DNA from: Primulina eburnea
Lineage: Eukaryota > Streptophyta > Magnoliopsida > Lamiales > Gesneriaceae
Assembly (NCBI RefSeq): GCF_022965805.1
Contig: NC_133101.1
Span: forward strand, 11,755,069-11,819,068
Length of the DNA stretch: 64,000 bases
Reading direction: 5' to 3'
The position numbers were made by a program, and so were the translations under genes. Every line of letters begins with the position of its first letter. Position 1 is the first letter of the stretch. Positions 48,952 through 60,686 of the stretch are shown one piece after another. Under the pieces are notes generated by a model, which saw nothing but the letters and a program-made list of their open reading frames with translations, was not told the DNA's origin and did not search any database.

Positions 48952-49313
48952 TAACCACGAAAACATCCAAGTGAAGAGCGAAAGACAACGGTCTTGAGAG
49001 CACTAGAATTAAAGCACCTAAAGGAATGACTGCCCTCTTTCCTTAACTTGCTTCCTTTATTTATAGTTGCTGATCTTCTAGGATTCATCTTCAAATAAAT
49101 CTACAAGCTATGAAAATCGATAATTCTATTAGAAACAATATCTTCTTAAATCAATAATACCATATCTTAAAAATCATTATCGTAAATATCATATCTAGAA
49201 AGGCAAAACTATTAGTTCAACATCTCATGAAATCTTATCTATAAGAAGTTAAATTTAAAAATTATTTCATGGGATGAATTAATTCTTGTAATCCAAGATA
49301 ATTTTTCCTTTCA
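48952..49313 (-). repeat. 3' LTR of the second SIRE-like element, right part
   Basis: It resumes after the ATATG duplication with TAACCACGAAAACATCCAAGTG and ends CCTTTCA, matching 61995-62355 of the partner LTR. Confidence 0.8.
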
Positions 49314-49619
49314 ATCTCCCTGTGTTTGTCTTTCTGGACAAAATCAGCACAATCACCATGTCCTCCCCTTGTGTAGGAGAATTCTTCTCCCCTGAATGTG
49401 ACAACATATTTCTTCCTAAATTTGACCGAGTTATCATATGTGTGATCAGAAATGTTCGCAACACAGAAGACAACACAAGACGAGTTCAAATTTTTACTGC
49501 ATATATTTTCAGATAGAACATAAGGAAGAACGTCAAAACAGAAAAACAGAATAACACAAACAAAGAAAGATTATCGCAAAACATTATGGGGAATCACTGA
49601 TCATTGCACGTGTCTTCCC

Positions 49620-49913
49620 GAGTTCCTGATGGACCAGCGCCATCACCATCAGTTTGTGCTTGTGCTTGATCTCCATTTTTTTGTCCATAATGGACAGCTA
49701 CTTCTAGTGTCGGCCTGTAATTGGCAACAAGATTTTCATAGTAGCCAAGTCAGTCTTGGCTTGAACAATCTTTGCAAGAGCGTGATAAATTTGGGCCTGG
49801 ATGAGAGTAGTGAAGGGCATCACATGTCCAGTGGGTGTGTGCATATTAGGAGTGCATTGGGGAATGTCATAGACAGTAGATGCATCACGAGTCTCAGACC
49901 AAGGTAGGTCGAT
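49620..49913 (-). pseudogene. C-terminal part of the extra 3' ORF of the second SIRE-like element
   Basis: Read on the - strand this continues the ORF interrupted by the solo LTR. It shows DIPQCTPNMHTPTGHVMPF and QAQIYHALAKIVQAKTDL, equivalent to [17 protein letters not shown] in the sister element at 9.8 kb. An in-frame stop follows near 49725. Confidence 0.55.
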
Positions 49914-50537
49914 TGTAACGTACCGTACTTTTTACTACTTAAAATTTGCGGAAAAATTTAAAATTTTCTTAAATAGCAATAAACTCTCCATTTGTGTTCA
50001 TAAATAATCGTCCAACCAAAAGTATTTGCAAAAGAAAAATACTGGTTTAAACTCTCATAACCAGCATCATAAATCAGAGTATTTTTAAATGTTCATAAAA
50101 ACTTAAAACATGGCGGTCCTCGGGTTTAGCCTCCCGCTCAGTCCAAGCCAGCTCACTGGTCCACATCTCTCGTCTCCTCAAATGCATCCTCACCTGCATC
50201 GATCAAGTCTAGTGAGTCTAAAGACTCAACATGTATAAACTGGAAGTAACGAGTACTACATAATAAAATCGCATGCAGCTTTAAAATAGAACGTACATAC
50301 TGGAACTTGAACTTGCATATAAAAGCTTGGAATTTCATACATAACATAAACGTGCCATAACGTGAAACTTTTCTTAAACATGCTTGCATACTTGTACATA
50401 CTTGAACATACTTAAACTTCGTCATTTTGCGTAGAGGCATGTTTCAAAGCAAGTGACCCATAACATAAATCGCCTGATCAGACTAAACCACAGTACTGGG
50501 CTGACATGGAATATCCACTGCCACAGACATGAGATCC

Positions 50538-50670
50538 TTGTTCCTGCTTTAACGGGTGGATTGGTCTCCGTTCATACTTTAACGCTTCCCAATCCTGATC
50601 TAAACCCATTCATGCTTTAACGGGGTGGATTGGTCCCTGGTCATGCTTTACCGCTTTCCAATCCTATACA
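50538..50670. repeat. Tandem repeats in the solo LTR (GGGTGGATTGGTC type)
   Basis: Phrases such as TGCTTTAACGGGTGGATTGGTC, CATACTTTAACGCTTCCCAATCC and CATGCTTTACCGCTTTCCAATCC alternate through this stretch, forming two diverged copies of a unit of about 66 bp. Confidence 0.7.
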
Positions 50671-50973
50671 TAAATTGTTCACAAGACGTTTAGCATACCT
50701 CAAAAACTTAAAATATTTTCTTTTTGTACGTCAACAAACTTACTTGGCGTTGAGGGATTCGTTGGATCTCGCTTGGGGCCACTGCTGCACATACTAACAT
50801 GAATTCAAAATACTTAACTTGCATAACTTAGACGTAGGTAATCGTGCTCACCACCAAAGTAAATAAATAGCTTATGACATTCTAAAACACTCGAAACTCG
50901 ACCTCATTTAATCATCGTACTAAACCATGACATGAACACCAAAGCAAACAATAAATTTTCCCAAAAACTGAAG

Positions 50974-51165
50974 TACACGGACCCCGTGCCCAGGTCCGGC
51001 TACGGGTCCGTATAGGTTCGCTAAAAGACATACCGAAAAGAAACAAGGGCACGGACCCCGTGCCAGGGTCCGTGTAGGGGTCCGTGTAGGCTCTCAAATC
51101 TGACACTTCGAAGGAAACAAAGGCACGGACCCCGTGTCAAGGTCCGTGTAGGGGTCTGTGTACCT
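50974..51165. repeat. Three 74-bp repeats with a GC-rich palindrome in the solo LTR
   Basis: The palindrome GGCACGGACCCCGTGCC or a close variant occurs at 50976-50990, 51048-51064 and 51122-51138. Each is followed by copies of GGTCCGTGTAGG and then an AT-rich spacer. The period is 74 bp. Confidence 0.85.
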
Positions 51166-52567
51166 GCGTAAATTGTAAACCCATGAAAATCAATACATGT
51201 GTTGCTTAACCTTCTAAACTCGATTGTACAGACTGTGAACCGATACCTCGAGACCCGTCCTAGGATGATAATACATTGATACAACCTGTACAAACACCCC
51301 GAAACAACGACACCCATCCTAAAACAATACAATCTCATAAACACGGAAATTGACACTCAATCGTTTCCTACAACTTCTAATGAATTCAAGTGCCTATCGA
51401 CACTAACCGGCATACCAAATACTAACCCAACATCATGCTAAACATACCTAAATGCAGCAACGATCACCCGTCGATCCCCAACGAAGCCTGCAACAATAAA
51501 ACTTCAAGAACACGTCAATGTCATAATTTTTCAGAAATGCAGTTTAAGCAGTCCCACGAAAACGATCATAACTCACTCAATATTTATCAAAATAATTCTA
51601 ATTTACTGTAAAATCGAAGGTGTCAAAAATTTCTACGTTTCATATGTTGAAAGTTTTTTCAGAAAATCGACTGAAAAATCGCAGTATTAAAAATGACAGC
51701 AAAATCGTGATTTGTGATCCAAAAACCGTTTCAAAATTTATCCAACCATATTTGCTCAAACTTCTACACAACATTCACATGGTTTTCATACAAAATACAT
51801 CAAAATTTATACTATGACAAGATCGATGCAAAAACGAAATAATATATATGCTTTTTGATGATTAAAAATACCGAAACGACGATACCGACGCGGGAAGAAA
51901 GCGGGAGATGATCCGGGACGAACGTGGCATTATTTTCTTGCAACGAGAATGACGAAAACTCGCTGGAAATAATCAAAGGGAGGGGCGGCTGCTGCTCTTG
52001 CTATAACCCTAGTTTTCTCCTCTCAAAATAATGAAAAACTGAATTGAAAATATGTGTGTGTGTTGTGTCGTGTATTTGAGTGTGTGCGTGTGTTTGGTAA
52101 ATTAGAGAGAGTAAAATTTGTTTAATTATTAATTAGCAACTAATTTAAAATACTAACTCTCCCTTAACTATAATAAAATCTCTAATTAGCAAAATAAAAT
52201 ACACAATGCTAACTTTAAAAGTTTAAAAATTCTAAAATTACTAAATAAATAATTTAGACTTTTAAAAATGCTAAAAACTCAATAAATTATTTAAAATGCT
52301 ACATCCTTAACTTAAAACAAAATACCACATTTTAAAATTGCCAACATCGTCACCGGTCTCTTCTCATCGATCTCGCATCGAATCAACGCCTGAAACATGA
52401 AACTCGTGAAGTATTTTAACTTGCATCACATAAACCTAAATAATTTAAAATAATCCATTTAAATAATTAATGCATCATTAAAAATAACTTTTAAATTTAA
52501 ATAAATGATTTAACCATTAAATAAATTCATGGAATTTACGTGCACTGATTTTGGGCTCTACATCGAT

Positions 52568-53218
52568 ATTCATGTTTCTTTTGAAAAGGGCAGGGACAAT
52601 TTCAACAGTTCGCTGACATCTGATGATTGCTCGTCAATATCACGAATGAATCCTTGAGACTCAAGGATGCCATAAATAAGCGACAGAAATGGCAGCTTTG
52701 AGGACTTCATTCCGTCTTCAGCAAATTGGAGCATTGTCTTGATTGCTATCCGTCCAAAGTTAAGCGTGCTAGTACCAATTGCAAACAATGTCAACGCTTG
52801 GGATTTTGTTAGCACCGTGGAATTGGTAGGATGTGTCAAGTTCCGGGTGGCAACTTTATGAAGCACATAGTAAAGTAAAGTGAGATTTGCGGCAAAGAGT
52901 CGTTCTGAGTACATAGGAAACTGTTTGATCAATCCTCTTGTCAGTACTGAAGTTACCTCGTTGAGGTCTGGCTGAGGGCCATCATCAATCTCGGGGGTGT
53001 TATAATAGGCGTTGATAACCTTGGGATTGAAACCTTGTTGCGAACAAATACTCGGCCGAACTTTGCAGACCTCTCATCACCTACTCCTGGTGATATGTTG
53101 GTGTAGAACTCAGGCACGGGTCTACATGATCTCGTCCAGCATAATTGCTCGTCAAAAATTAATTCCAGATTTAAACTCCTCATCAATCAACCCACTAAAC
53201 CATCGGAAATCAAAGTAA
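52568..53218 (-). pseudogene. Extra 3' ORF of the second SIRE-like element (N-terminal and core part)
   Basis: On the - strand the core reads ALTLFAIGTSTLNFGR, then [18 protein letters not shown], and is clearly the homologue of the ORF at 9977-10366. An upstream segment (52953-53186) has a different frame (SLNLELIFDEQLCW). The ORF is cut at 52567 by the solo LTR. Confidence 0.65.
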
Positions 53219-54720
53219 TTCAATTTCTAGCAAGATCATGTTCTTCACCATATTTTCTTTGTTTAAATACTTATACCCTCCTGACTCAACAATATTCACT
53301 GTAATATATGTATGCATGTCCTGATTATGCCTAATAACATAATGTAACATAATTAGAAACATGAAAAAGTATGAGATATGTTCACACATGAAGTGTTTTC
53401 GCAAATGTTGGCAACATCTTCTGACAACACATCTAGTTCCAAAATTTTTTATTCTTATGCACACTTAGAGACTTATTAACTTTCTGACCATAGAAGTGGT
53501 AGCTCCCACACTAGAAGAACGGTCTTTTTTAGAACTCCTCTAGCTTGCTTTTTCCAATTTCTTCTATTTTGAATTCTGTATTAAATTAAGAAGAGGTAGC
53601 TCCCACACTAAAAGCACAGTTTTCATAAACTCTTTTATATAATTTTTTCCAATCTTTTCTTCTGATACAATGCATAGTCATAATTTATTTTTCTTTTTAC
53701 TCAATCTTCTCAAGTCACTTTTCGTATGGGTTAATTTCATGATCATTCTTCAACTACTTTGTGATTTAATCAGATTATTAATCATGTCCAATTGTTTTAA
53801 ATAAAATAAGAAATTGTAAGTGCACCAAAATATTATGAAACATTATTCCACAAGTGTTCTAAAAAGCCCACTTAAACTTGAAGCTCGACAAAAACGCCCC
53901 GCTTCGGAGAAAAGCGGAAAAAAAACGGTTAAATTGTAGTTTGACCGAATTAAGCGTAATTAAGGCGTTTAATTAAGTATGCTTAATCACAATTAATCAA
54001 ATCTATTTATTTTTACTTTTTTTTTTATTTTGAAGGTATGTCTTTTCATTTTAAAATAATAAATTAAGTTTCTAATTTTTATGCTTATTTTTAAATTTTA
54101 ATTATGATTAAGCATGTCTGATAATGATTTAACAAATATTTAGCATTTTTTTAATGTGATCTAATTGTAAAAACAAATAAAGATTGTAATTTTGAGATTT
54201 TTATGTTTTTATAAATATAAAAATTAATGCATCAAATTTAAATTTATCATATTTATGTATTATTTTATCTGTTTACTAGTTTGAGATAATTACAATTACA
54301 CTAAAAATTAAAAACTCTTTCACGCTTAAGCATGTGCTAATCTCGCTTAAGCTTGAAAAGCTTGGAGCTCGACATCTGCGCTTCGGGGCGCTTCACGCTT
54401 TTTAGAACCTTGATTCCAACACATCATATCACAGTATGATTGAAATGCAGAATGCCTAAGTCCTAAAAATGCTCATGCATGTTAGGTGTTGTCCGAGATG
54501 TTGTAACATCTAAGACAATATCCATGAATGATCAGATTGCACACATGCTGAGAGATTTCTCGAGGTTGGAACATCTCTCAAAATCTAATGCTTTTGTGAA
54601 TATGTCAGCCAGTTGGTTATTTGCATCAATAAATTATATGTGGATCAAACATTTTTCTACTAGATCTCAAATAAAATGATGTCGGATGTCAATATGTTTT
54701 GTTCGAGAGTGTTGTAATGG
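53219..54720 (-). other. Non-coding spacer of the second SIRE-like element
   Basis: This AT-rich sequence lies between RNase H and the extra 3' ORF. GGTAGCTCCCACACTAGAAGAAC-type phrases recur at about 53500 and 53600, as at 12 kb. A stretch at 53870-54410 (AAGCTCGACAAAAACGCCCCGC to GCGCTTCACGCTTTTTAGAACC) is flanked by complementary GCTTCGG.GCG and AAAAGCG wording. It could be a separate small insertion, but no target duplication was identified. Confidence 0.45.
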
Positions 54721-54726
54721 ATTTTA

Positions 54727-55370
54727 TCAAATATCAATTGCACTAGAGTTATCACAGTACACAAGTAGAGTGTCAATCTTGAGTCCATAGTTTTCTACCA
54801 TTTGGTTCATACACACGTGTTGCCACATATTCAGATTCAGCAGTTGAAGTGAAACGATATTTTGTTTTCTACTATGCCACGAGATTAAATTATTGCCAAG
54901 ATAAAAACAACCTCCAAATGTACTCTTTCTATCTTCTAAATCACTAGCCCAATCAGCATCAGAAAAACTTACAAAATTGGAGTTAGTTTCTTGAGTGTAC
55001 CATAATCCTAAATTAATTATTCCTGCTATGTAATGTAGAATACGCTTAACAACTTTTAAGTGAGAAATTTTAGGATTGGATTGGTATATATCACACAAGC
55101 ATACACTAAACATGATGTCAAGTCGACTGGCTGTCAAATATAGGAGACTTCCAATGATGCTATAGTATAAAGTGTTGTCAACATTTTCGGCAACAAAATC
55201 TTTGCACAATTTTCACTCGAGCCTATAGGAGTCTTCATGTGTTTGTTGTTTTCATCTGCAAATTTCTTAACTAGATTTTTGGCATACTTACTTTGACAAA
55301 GAAAAATATCATCGTACATTTGTTTAATTTGCAAACCAAGAAAGAAACTCAACTCACCAATCATGTTCAT
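54727..55370 (-). pseudogene. RNase H and late RT of the second SIRE-like element
   Basis: The 54727-55209 frame shows IGSLLYLTASRLDIMFSV, RILHYIAGIINLGLWY and SFSDADWASDLEDRKST, the copia RNase H motifs. The 55134-55370 frame holds the RT tail (ELSFFLGLQIKQMYDDIFL). A frameshift separates them. These are the parts lost from the element in the MYB3R intron. Confidence 0.8.
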
Positions 55371-55399
55371 TTAAAAAGTAGCTGACATACACTCAACAA

Positions 55400-56171
55400 A
55401 ATCATCAGCATGTTTTTTTTTTTTTTGAGGATGCACCAAAAATTACGTAATCAACATAAACTTGGCAGATAAGAATTTCACCGACTTTTGAATAAAAAGA
55501 TTTTTGTCTACTTCACCTCGTTTGAAGCCAATTTCAAGTAAATATTCGACCAATCTATCGTACCATGCACGTGGTGCTTGCTTCGATCCATATAGATCTT
55601 TTTCAACTTGTAGACATGATCCAAGTGATGCGGATCTTCGAATCCTTTAGGCTGTCTTACATACACTTCCTCACACAAAATCTCATTCAAAAATGTGCTT
55701 TTGACATCCATTTGAAAAAATTTGATTTTCATGTAGCATGTAATTGCTAGACGGGCAACATGAGCAAATATCTCATCAAAATCAACCCCTTCAACTTGTG
55801 TGTACCCTCGAGCAACTAACCTTGCTTTGTTTTGAATGATGTTTCTAGCTCATCATTTTTATTTTTGAAAATCCATTTTGTACCAATTATATTTCCATGG
55901 TCAGGAGGTGGGACTAAATACCATACATCATTTCGAACAAATTGTTCAAGCTCATCATGCATTGCGTTGGTCCAAAACTCATATTTTAAAGCTTCATCGA
56001 CATTTTTGGGTTCGAGGTTTGAAAAAAAAACATGACAACCTGACCTGTGAGTACATAGAGCTCATGCACACTAGTCCAACCATCTTGCGATACTCGATCT
56101 TTTCTTTCTTTTCGGGTTTGAACTTCTCCATGTAGATTTCCAATTATTTGAGATGATGGATGATTTTTCAA
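55400..56171 (-). pseudogene. RT of the second SIRE-like element
   Basis: Pieces show [22 protein letters not shown] and [15 protein letters not shown], with further RT wording up to the conserved integrase-RT linker (NHPSSQIIGNLHGEVQTRKE, near 56110-56171). Frameshifts and a T-run near 55412 interrupt it. Confidence 0.7.
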
Positions 56172-56417
56172 GATTTTGGTTGGAATGTTCTGTCCATCAT
56201 CTACTGTATCATCATCGTTGTGTATTTCATCCTCAGGTTCAGTGACTTAAGTGTCACGTGTAGTGCTGGGTGTTATAACTTCTGGGGCAACACCTGCATT
56301 TTCCAATAAGATTGGAATCTCCAGAAGATCTTCCACATCATCTTTAGCTGCTTTTTTTTTTAAGATTTGCACAGTCATCAAAAACAACATTAACTAATTC
56401 AATGATAGTCCATGTTC

Positions 56418-57417
56418 TTATGTTGAACATACGATATGCACGGCTATTCGTAGCATATCCCACAAACAAACATTTGTCACTTTTCGAATACTTTTCGAAT
56501 TAAATTTTGAAAGTTGCTCTCTGTCATTCAAAGTATAACAAACACAACAAAAGACATGAAAATATTTAAGTTTATGTTTCTTTCCCATGATTATCTCATA
56601 TGATGTCATGGTTGAACCACTTCTTAAATATACCATATTCCAAATATGGCATGCAGTATTAAGGGCCTCTGCCAAAAAACACTTTGAGATTTTCTTTGAA
56701 GCTAGCATTACTCTTTCCATTTCCAGTAATTTTCTGTTCTTGCGTTTGACTTTGCCTTGTTGTTGTAGTGTTTTTGGAGCCGAATATTCATGTGAAATTC
56801 TTTTCCTGTCACAAAAGGATGAGAACAAAGAGTTTTCAAATTCCTTATCATGATCAGTCCTGATCCTTCTCACCTTCAAATTATAGAAAATTGTAATCCT
56901 TATGATTTGCTTTTTAAAACATCAAAAGTGTCCGACTTTTCCCTAATAAAACTTACCCATGAAAAACGTGAGAAGTCATCAACACACACAAAATAATACT
57001 TCTTACCTCCGAAGCTTTCCACTTCCATAAGACCCTTAAGGTACGTGTGTAGTAACTCAAGACAACGTGTTGTCCCAAAGGCAACACGGGGTGTGACACA
57101 CGAGTTTGCTTACCCTTTTGACAATCTCCACAAACATATGGTCTACCAGATGATAGGTTGGGCATACCTCGTACCATATCGTACTTACACAAATTCTTCA
57201 GGGTTTTTAAATTCACATGACCGAGTTTTTGATGCAAAATGTCAAGTTCACTGACTTGTGCATGTTTGCATGTATGTTCTCCACCTAGTTGACAGGAGTT
57301 GTCCGAAGACCTTATTCCTTTCATAATGCACACGTTAGTTTCATCAAAAACCTCACATGTATGTTTATAAAACTTGACATGTAAATTATCATCACACAAT
57401 TGGCTTATGCTTATCAA
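56418..57417 (-). pseudogene. Integrase of the second SIRE-like element
   Basis: The 56953-57417 frame carries the pre-integrase motif (LDILHQKLGHVNLKTLKNLC, then CGDCQKGKQTRVSHP). The 56418-56879 frame carries core motifs RRIRTDHDKEFENSLF and FLAEALNTACHIWNMVYLR. A shift and stops separate them. The catalytic Asp in RTDHDKEF is retained. Confidence 0.75.
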
Positions 57418-57419
57418 AT

Positions 57420-58815
57420 TTGAATTTTATCCTTCGACATAAAGCACATTGTGGAGCTTTGGTAGTCCATCGACATTCAATGTTCCCTTTCCAACAATCA
57501 TTCCTTTAACTCGTCCTCCATAGGTTACTCTACCACATTTTTATCAATATAATCAGTGAGACATTCTCGTGATCATGTCATATGACGTGAGCTTCCACTA
57601 TCAAAGTACCAGTGACCTGCATTGTTAGGTTTTAATGATGTATAGACAACATTACAGTGAGTTTTTACCTTTGGTACCCAAATTTGTCTTACTGTAGGTC
57701 GACGGTTGGAGGTCTTGCGGTAATTGTTGGGCAGCATTTGGGGTCACATCCGATTCTCCTTTGTATTCATGCAATCTTCTCTAAGTTTAAAACAGTAAGG
57801 CCTGATATGTCCAGGCTTAAAATAGTAATGACACACATACCTGCGTTTTCTTTGCTTTGAAACGGGTGCAGCATGTTGTCTTTTTGGTGGAGGACTTTTC
57901 TTTGAAGATGTGGATTATGACTGTTCAGCTTTTTTTTTTACAAAAACAGTTGATTTAGATGATTCACCAATTTCAAACACACTGTCTTTGAAACATATAC
58001 CCTTCTTGTCATCTCTTCCCATAAAAATGATGGATTCAAGCTTAGATATGCTCGAATTGAACTTGGTTAGTGTCTCAGTCACCTTCTGAAGCTCATCCTT
58101 TGTCTTGCCTAGTTCTAAGTCTTTTTTTCTCATGATTACTCAAGTTTGGCAACCACATCTTTCAGTTCAGTGTTCTCCTTCATGAAAGTTGAGTTAAGCT
58201 TACTTATTTTAATCCAATCAGCATACAACTCTTCATATAGTTTCTGTACACTCTCAAGAGTGATTTCTTCATCATCAGCTTCCAAATCATTATCCGCACT
58301 TGAGTTTCCAGAATTTGTAGATTTTAGACACAATTATTTTGAACACGTGTTGCGCCCAGGTTTACCAACACCTAAGGCAACACCTAAAAGATTCACCTGC
58401 AGCCAACGTTTTTCTACCAAAAGTGCAGTCAGGGAGGTATGATTGTTTTCTTCATTGGATTCCTCCTCATGAGATTCTTCATCTCTTAAAGAAACATTGA
58501 ACCCTTTATTCTTACGAGTTATATTTGTGCATTCATTGACATAATGTCCAAATCCATTGTATTGTCTGCATTGCACTGAATCATACTTCTTTGAATTAAG
58601 CTGGCCATTTCCTTCATTTCTTTGTTGAAATTGGCCTTGGGCAGGAAACTTCTGTGGCTTATCAGGGGCTGATAGACTAGGAAACTTTGATGGTTGTCCA
58701 ACCTTCTTTTTGTCTCTGATTCTCTTCAAATAATCCTCAAATTTCACAAATTTCTTTGTGATGTAGGAGATAGAGTCCTCACAAATGTCTGATTCGTTAA
58801 CTTCTTGGGTGTTGC
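57420..58815 (-). pseudogene. Protease region and C-terminal Gag of the second SIRE-like element
   Basis: Gag pieces include KFVKFEDYLKRIRDKKKVG, then a knuckle whose second Cys is replaced (CRQYNGFGHYVNEC, near 58540-58580). A coiled-coil, Lys/Glu-rich stretch follows at 57915-58333 (LEADDEEITLESVQKLYEEL, KDLELGKTKDELQKV). Stops occur near 58334 and 58136. The protease region at about 57430-57900 has no continuous frame. Confidence 0.65.
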
Positions 58816-58823
58816 GGATAGTT

Positions 58824-60678
58824 CCCTTAAAGCATTGTAATAAGCTATTTTTATATTATTAATGAAAACGACATTTATTATTGAACATGTTTGCATGAAA
58901 ATGTTATTGTCATGAATATCATAGCAAAATCCATAGTTTATTGGATGTAACCATTAATTTTAGTATATATAAGAGTTATATATACAAGGGGATTAAAATT
59001 ATGGATAATAAAATTAAATTTAGTCCGTGATGAATTAATTAAAGTAGAGATCTTTAATTAAAGTATCAATAATACGGCTCATGAACATTATGAATTTGAT
59101 TGTCTTATCTGGATCGTCGATGTTAGGACATCTAGATGAGAGCATTTATATATAATATGATTATATATGACTCAAACCGATTTAATTAGCTATTTCATAA
59201 TAAATTACGTTCTTACTATGAAGTTCAAATTAAATCATAAAGATAAACATATATGGACAAATCTCAATCCTGAAGTGATTATAAACTCATGTTCATTTCA
59301 ATATGATTCTTAATATTTGCATTTTAGATTTATATTTGAAATGAATGGCTGGGAATAGGAATTCACATACATGAAATCCATTCCTTCTTGCGAGAAGTAG
59401 AAAGACGATTCCTTTATTTGCTAATTCTGGAACTGAGTTTTGGGCCCAACTAATTTATAATTAAATTATAAATTGAACCACTCACTAGTGAATTAATAGT
59501 AAATGAAAATAAGAAGTAATTGAAGAGGTAAACGGAAAATTCCTAACTTCAATTACGAATTGTCTATGGAAGATTAATCCATATGCAATGATTATATCAA
59601 TGGACTACTCAATTTAGTAGAGTAAGATATTTCATAATGAAGAAGAGTGCAATTCCATATTTTTAGTGGAGTAATTATGAAATTAATAAATTAGATAAAT
59701 TAATTAAAGAGTTTATTTATTTATCCAATTTATTGAAGCTTCTAATTATGTGTCCATGGTCTCCGATACGTCTTTCCAAATTAATGACGAGCTAGAAATG
59801 CAATTTAGAAATCATATGTGAATATGGAAACATTGTTAGAATGAGATTCTAATTATTTTGATAAGATCTTAAAAAATCTTATAACTTTTAAAAGGAAATT
59901 TAAAAGACTTAAGATAACACAATTCTAACCAAATCAAATGCTTGGAGATAAATATAATTAATTATGAAATATTAATTATATTAAATTATAATTATGAGAT
60001 AATTATAGATCTGGATTAGTATGGTAATATTCAAAAGTTGTTAATAATATCTTTAATTTATTGTGAATAAAATTTAGATATTATTTAATATCTAAAAATA
60101 AGTTAGAATGATATTCTAATTTATTTTGATATGATCCTAAAAATCTTATGACTTTTAAAATGAGTTTTAAAAGACTTGAGATAATACAATTTTAATCAAA
60201 TCAAATCTTTTGGCCTTATCCTTGATGAGTGGCCGATTTTTTGGAGTCCCAATTAGATATGATTTGGACTATTGATTTGAATAATTATAAATAGGATCCT
60301 AGATGGTCTTTTGAAAAACAACTTTTTCTCTCTAATTTTTCATGAATTGAAAATATAGGAGCGAATAAAAAATAAAAACTTTGATTTCAAGTATTTGCGT
60401 TTTTGAGTGCCCACACACTGCCGTCAATAGAAAGAATCATATTGGAAGGCTGTTGTTTCTACGCATCTCAAATTCACAAAAAGGAAAGAGAGGAAAACTA
60501 CAAAAGGTTAAATTTTCTAGTAAATTATTTTGTTTAAATTCATCATTAATTTATATTCATATGCTCGATTATAATTTATGAAATTATAAATAATCGCTTC
60601 CATTGTGTTTCGATTTGATCGAAAATAAATTTTTATAGCCAGAATTTTTCCAGAGGTTACATAAATAATCCAACATTG
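58824..60678. mobile_element. 1.86-kb insertion of unknown type in gag
   Basis: The gag frame of the SIRE-like element is interrupted here. An 8-bp direct repeat GGATAGTT flanks it (58816-58823 and 60679-60686). Inside, an LTR-like core runs from TGTAATAAGC (58835) to ATCCAACA (60675). Short extra bases lie between this core and the direct repeats, so the element is not a standard solo LTR with a 5-bp duplication. It is AT-rich. Two copies of a phrase ending ATTTTGATA(A/T)GATC..TAAAAATCTTAT occur (near 59850 and 60120). No protein was recognised. Confidence 0.6.
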
Positions 60679-60686
60679 GGATAGTT

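Larger units (their letters stand above)
49914..52562. mobile_element. Solo LTR, 2.65 kb, nested in the SIRE-like 3' ORF
   Basis: It is bounded by TGTAACGTACCG...GGGCTCTACA with a perfect 5-bp target duplication TCGAT (49909-49913 and 52563-52567). It has no coding potential for gag or pol, and no internal domain separates two repeats, so it is best read as a solo LTR of a gypsy element with long LTRs. Orientation is probably - (TGTAGAGCCCAAAATCAGTG start), but this is uncertain. It contains two sets of internal tandem repeats. Confidence 0.8.
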
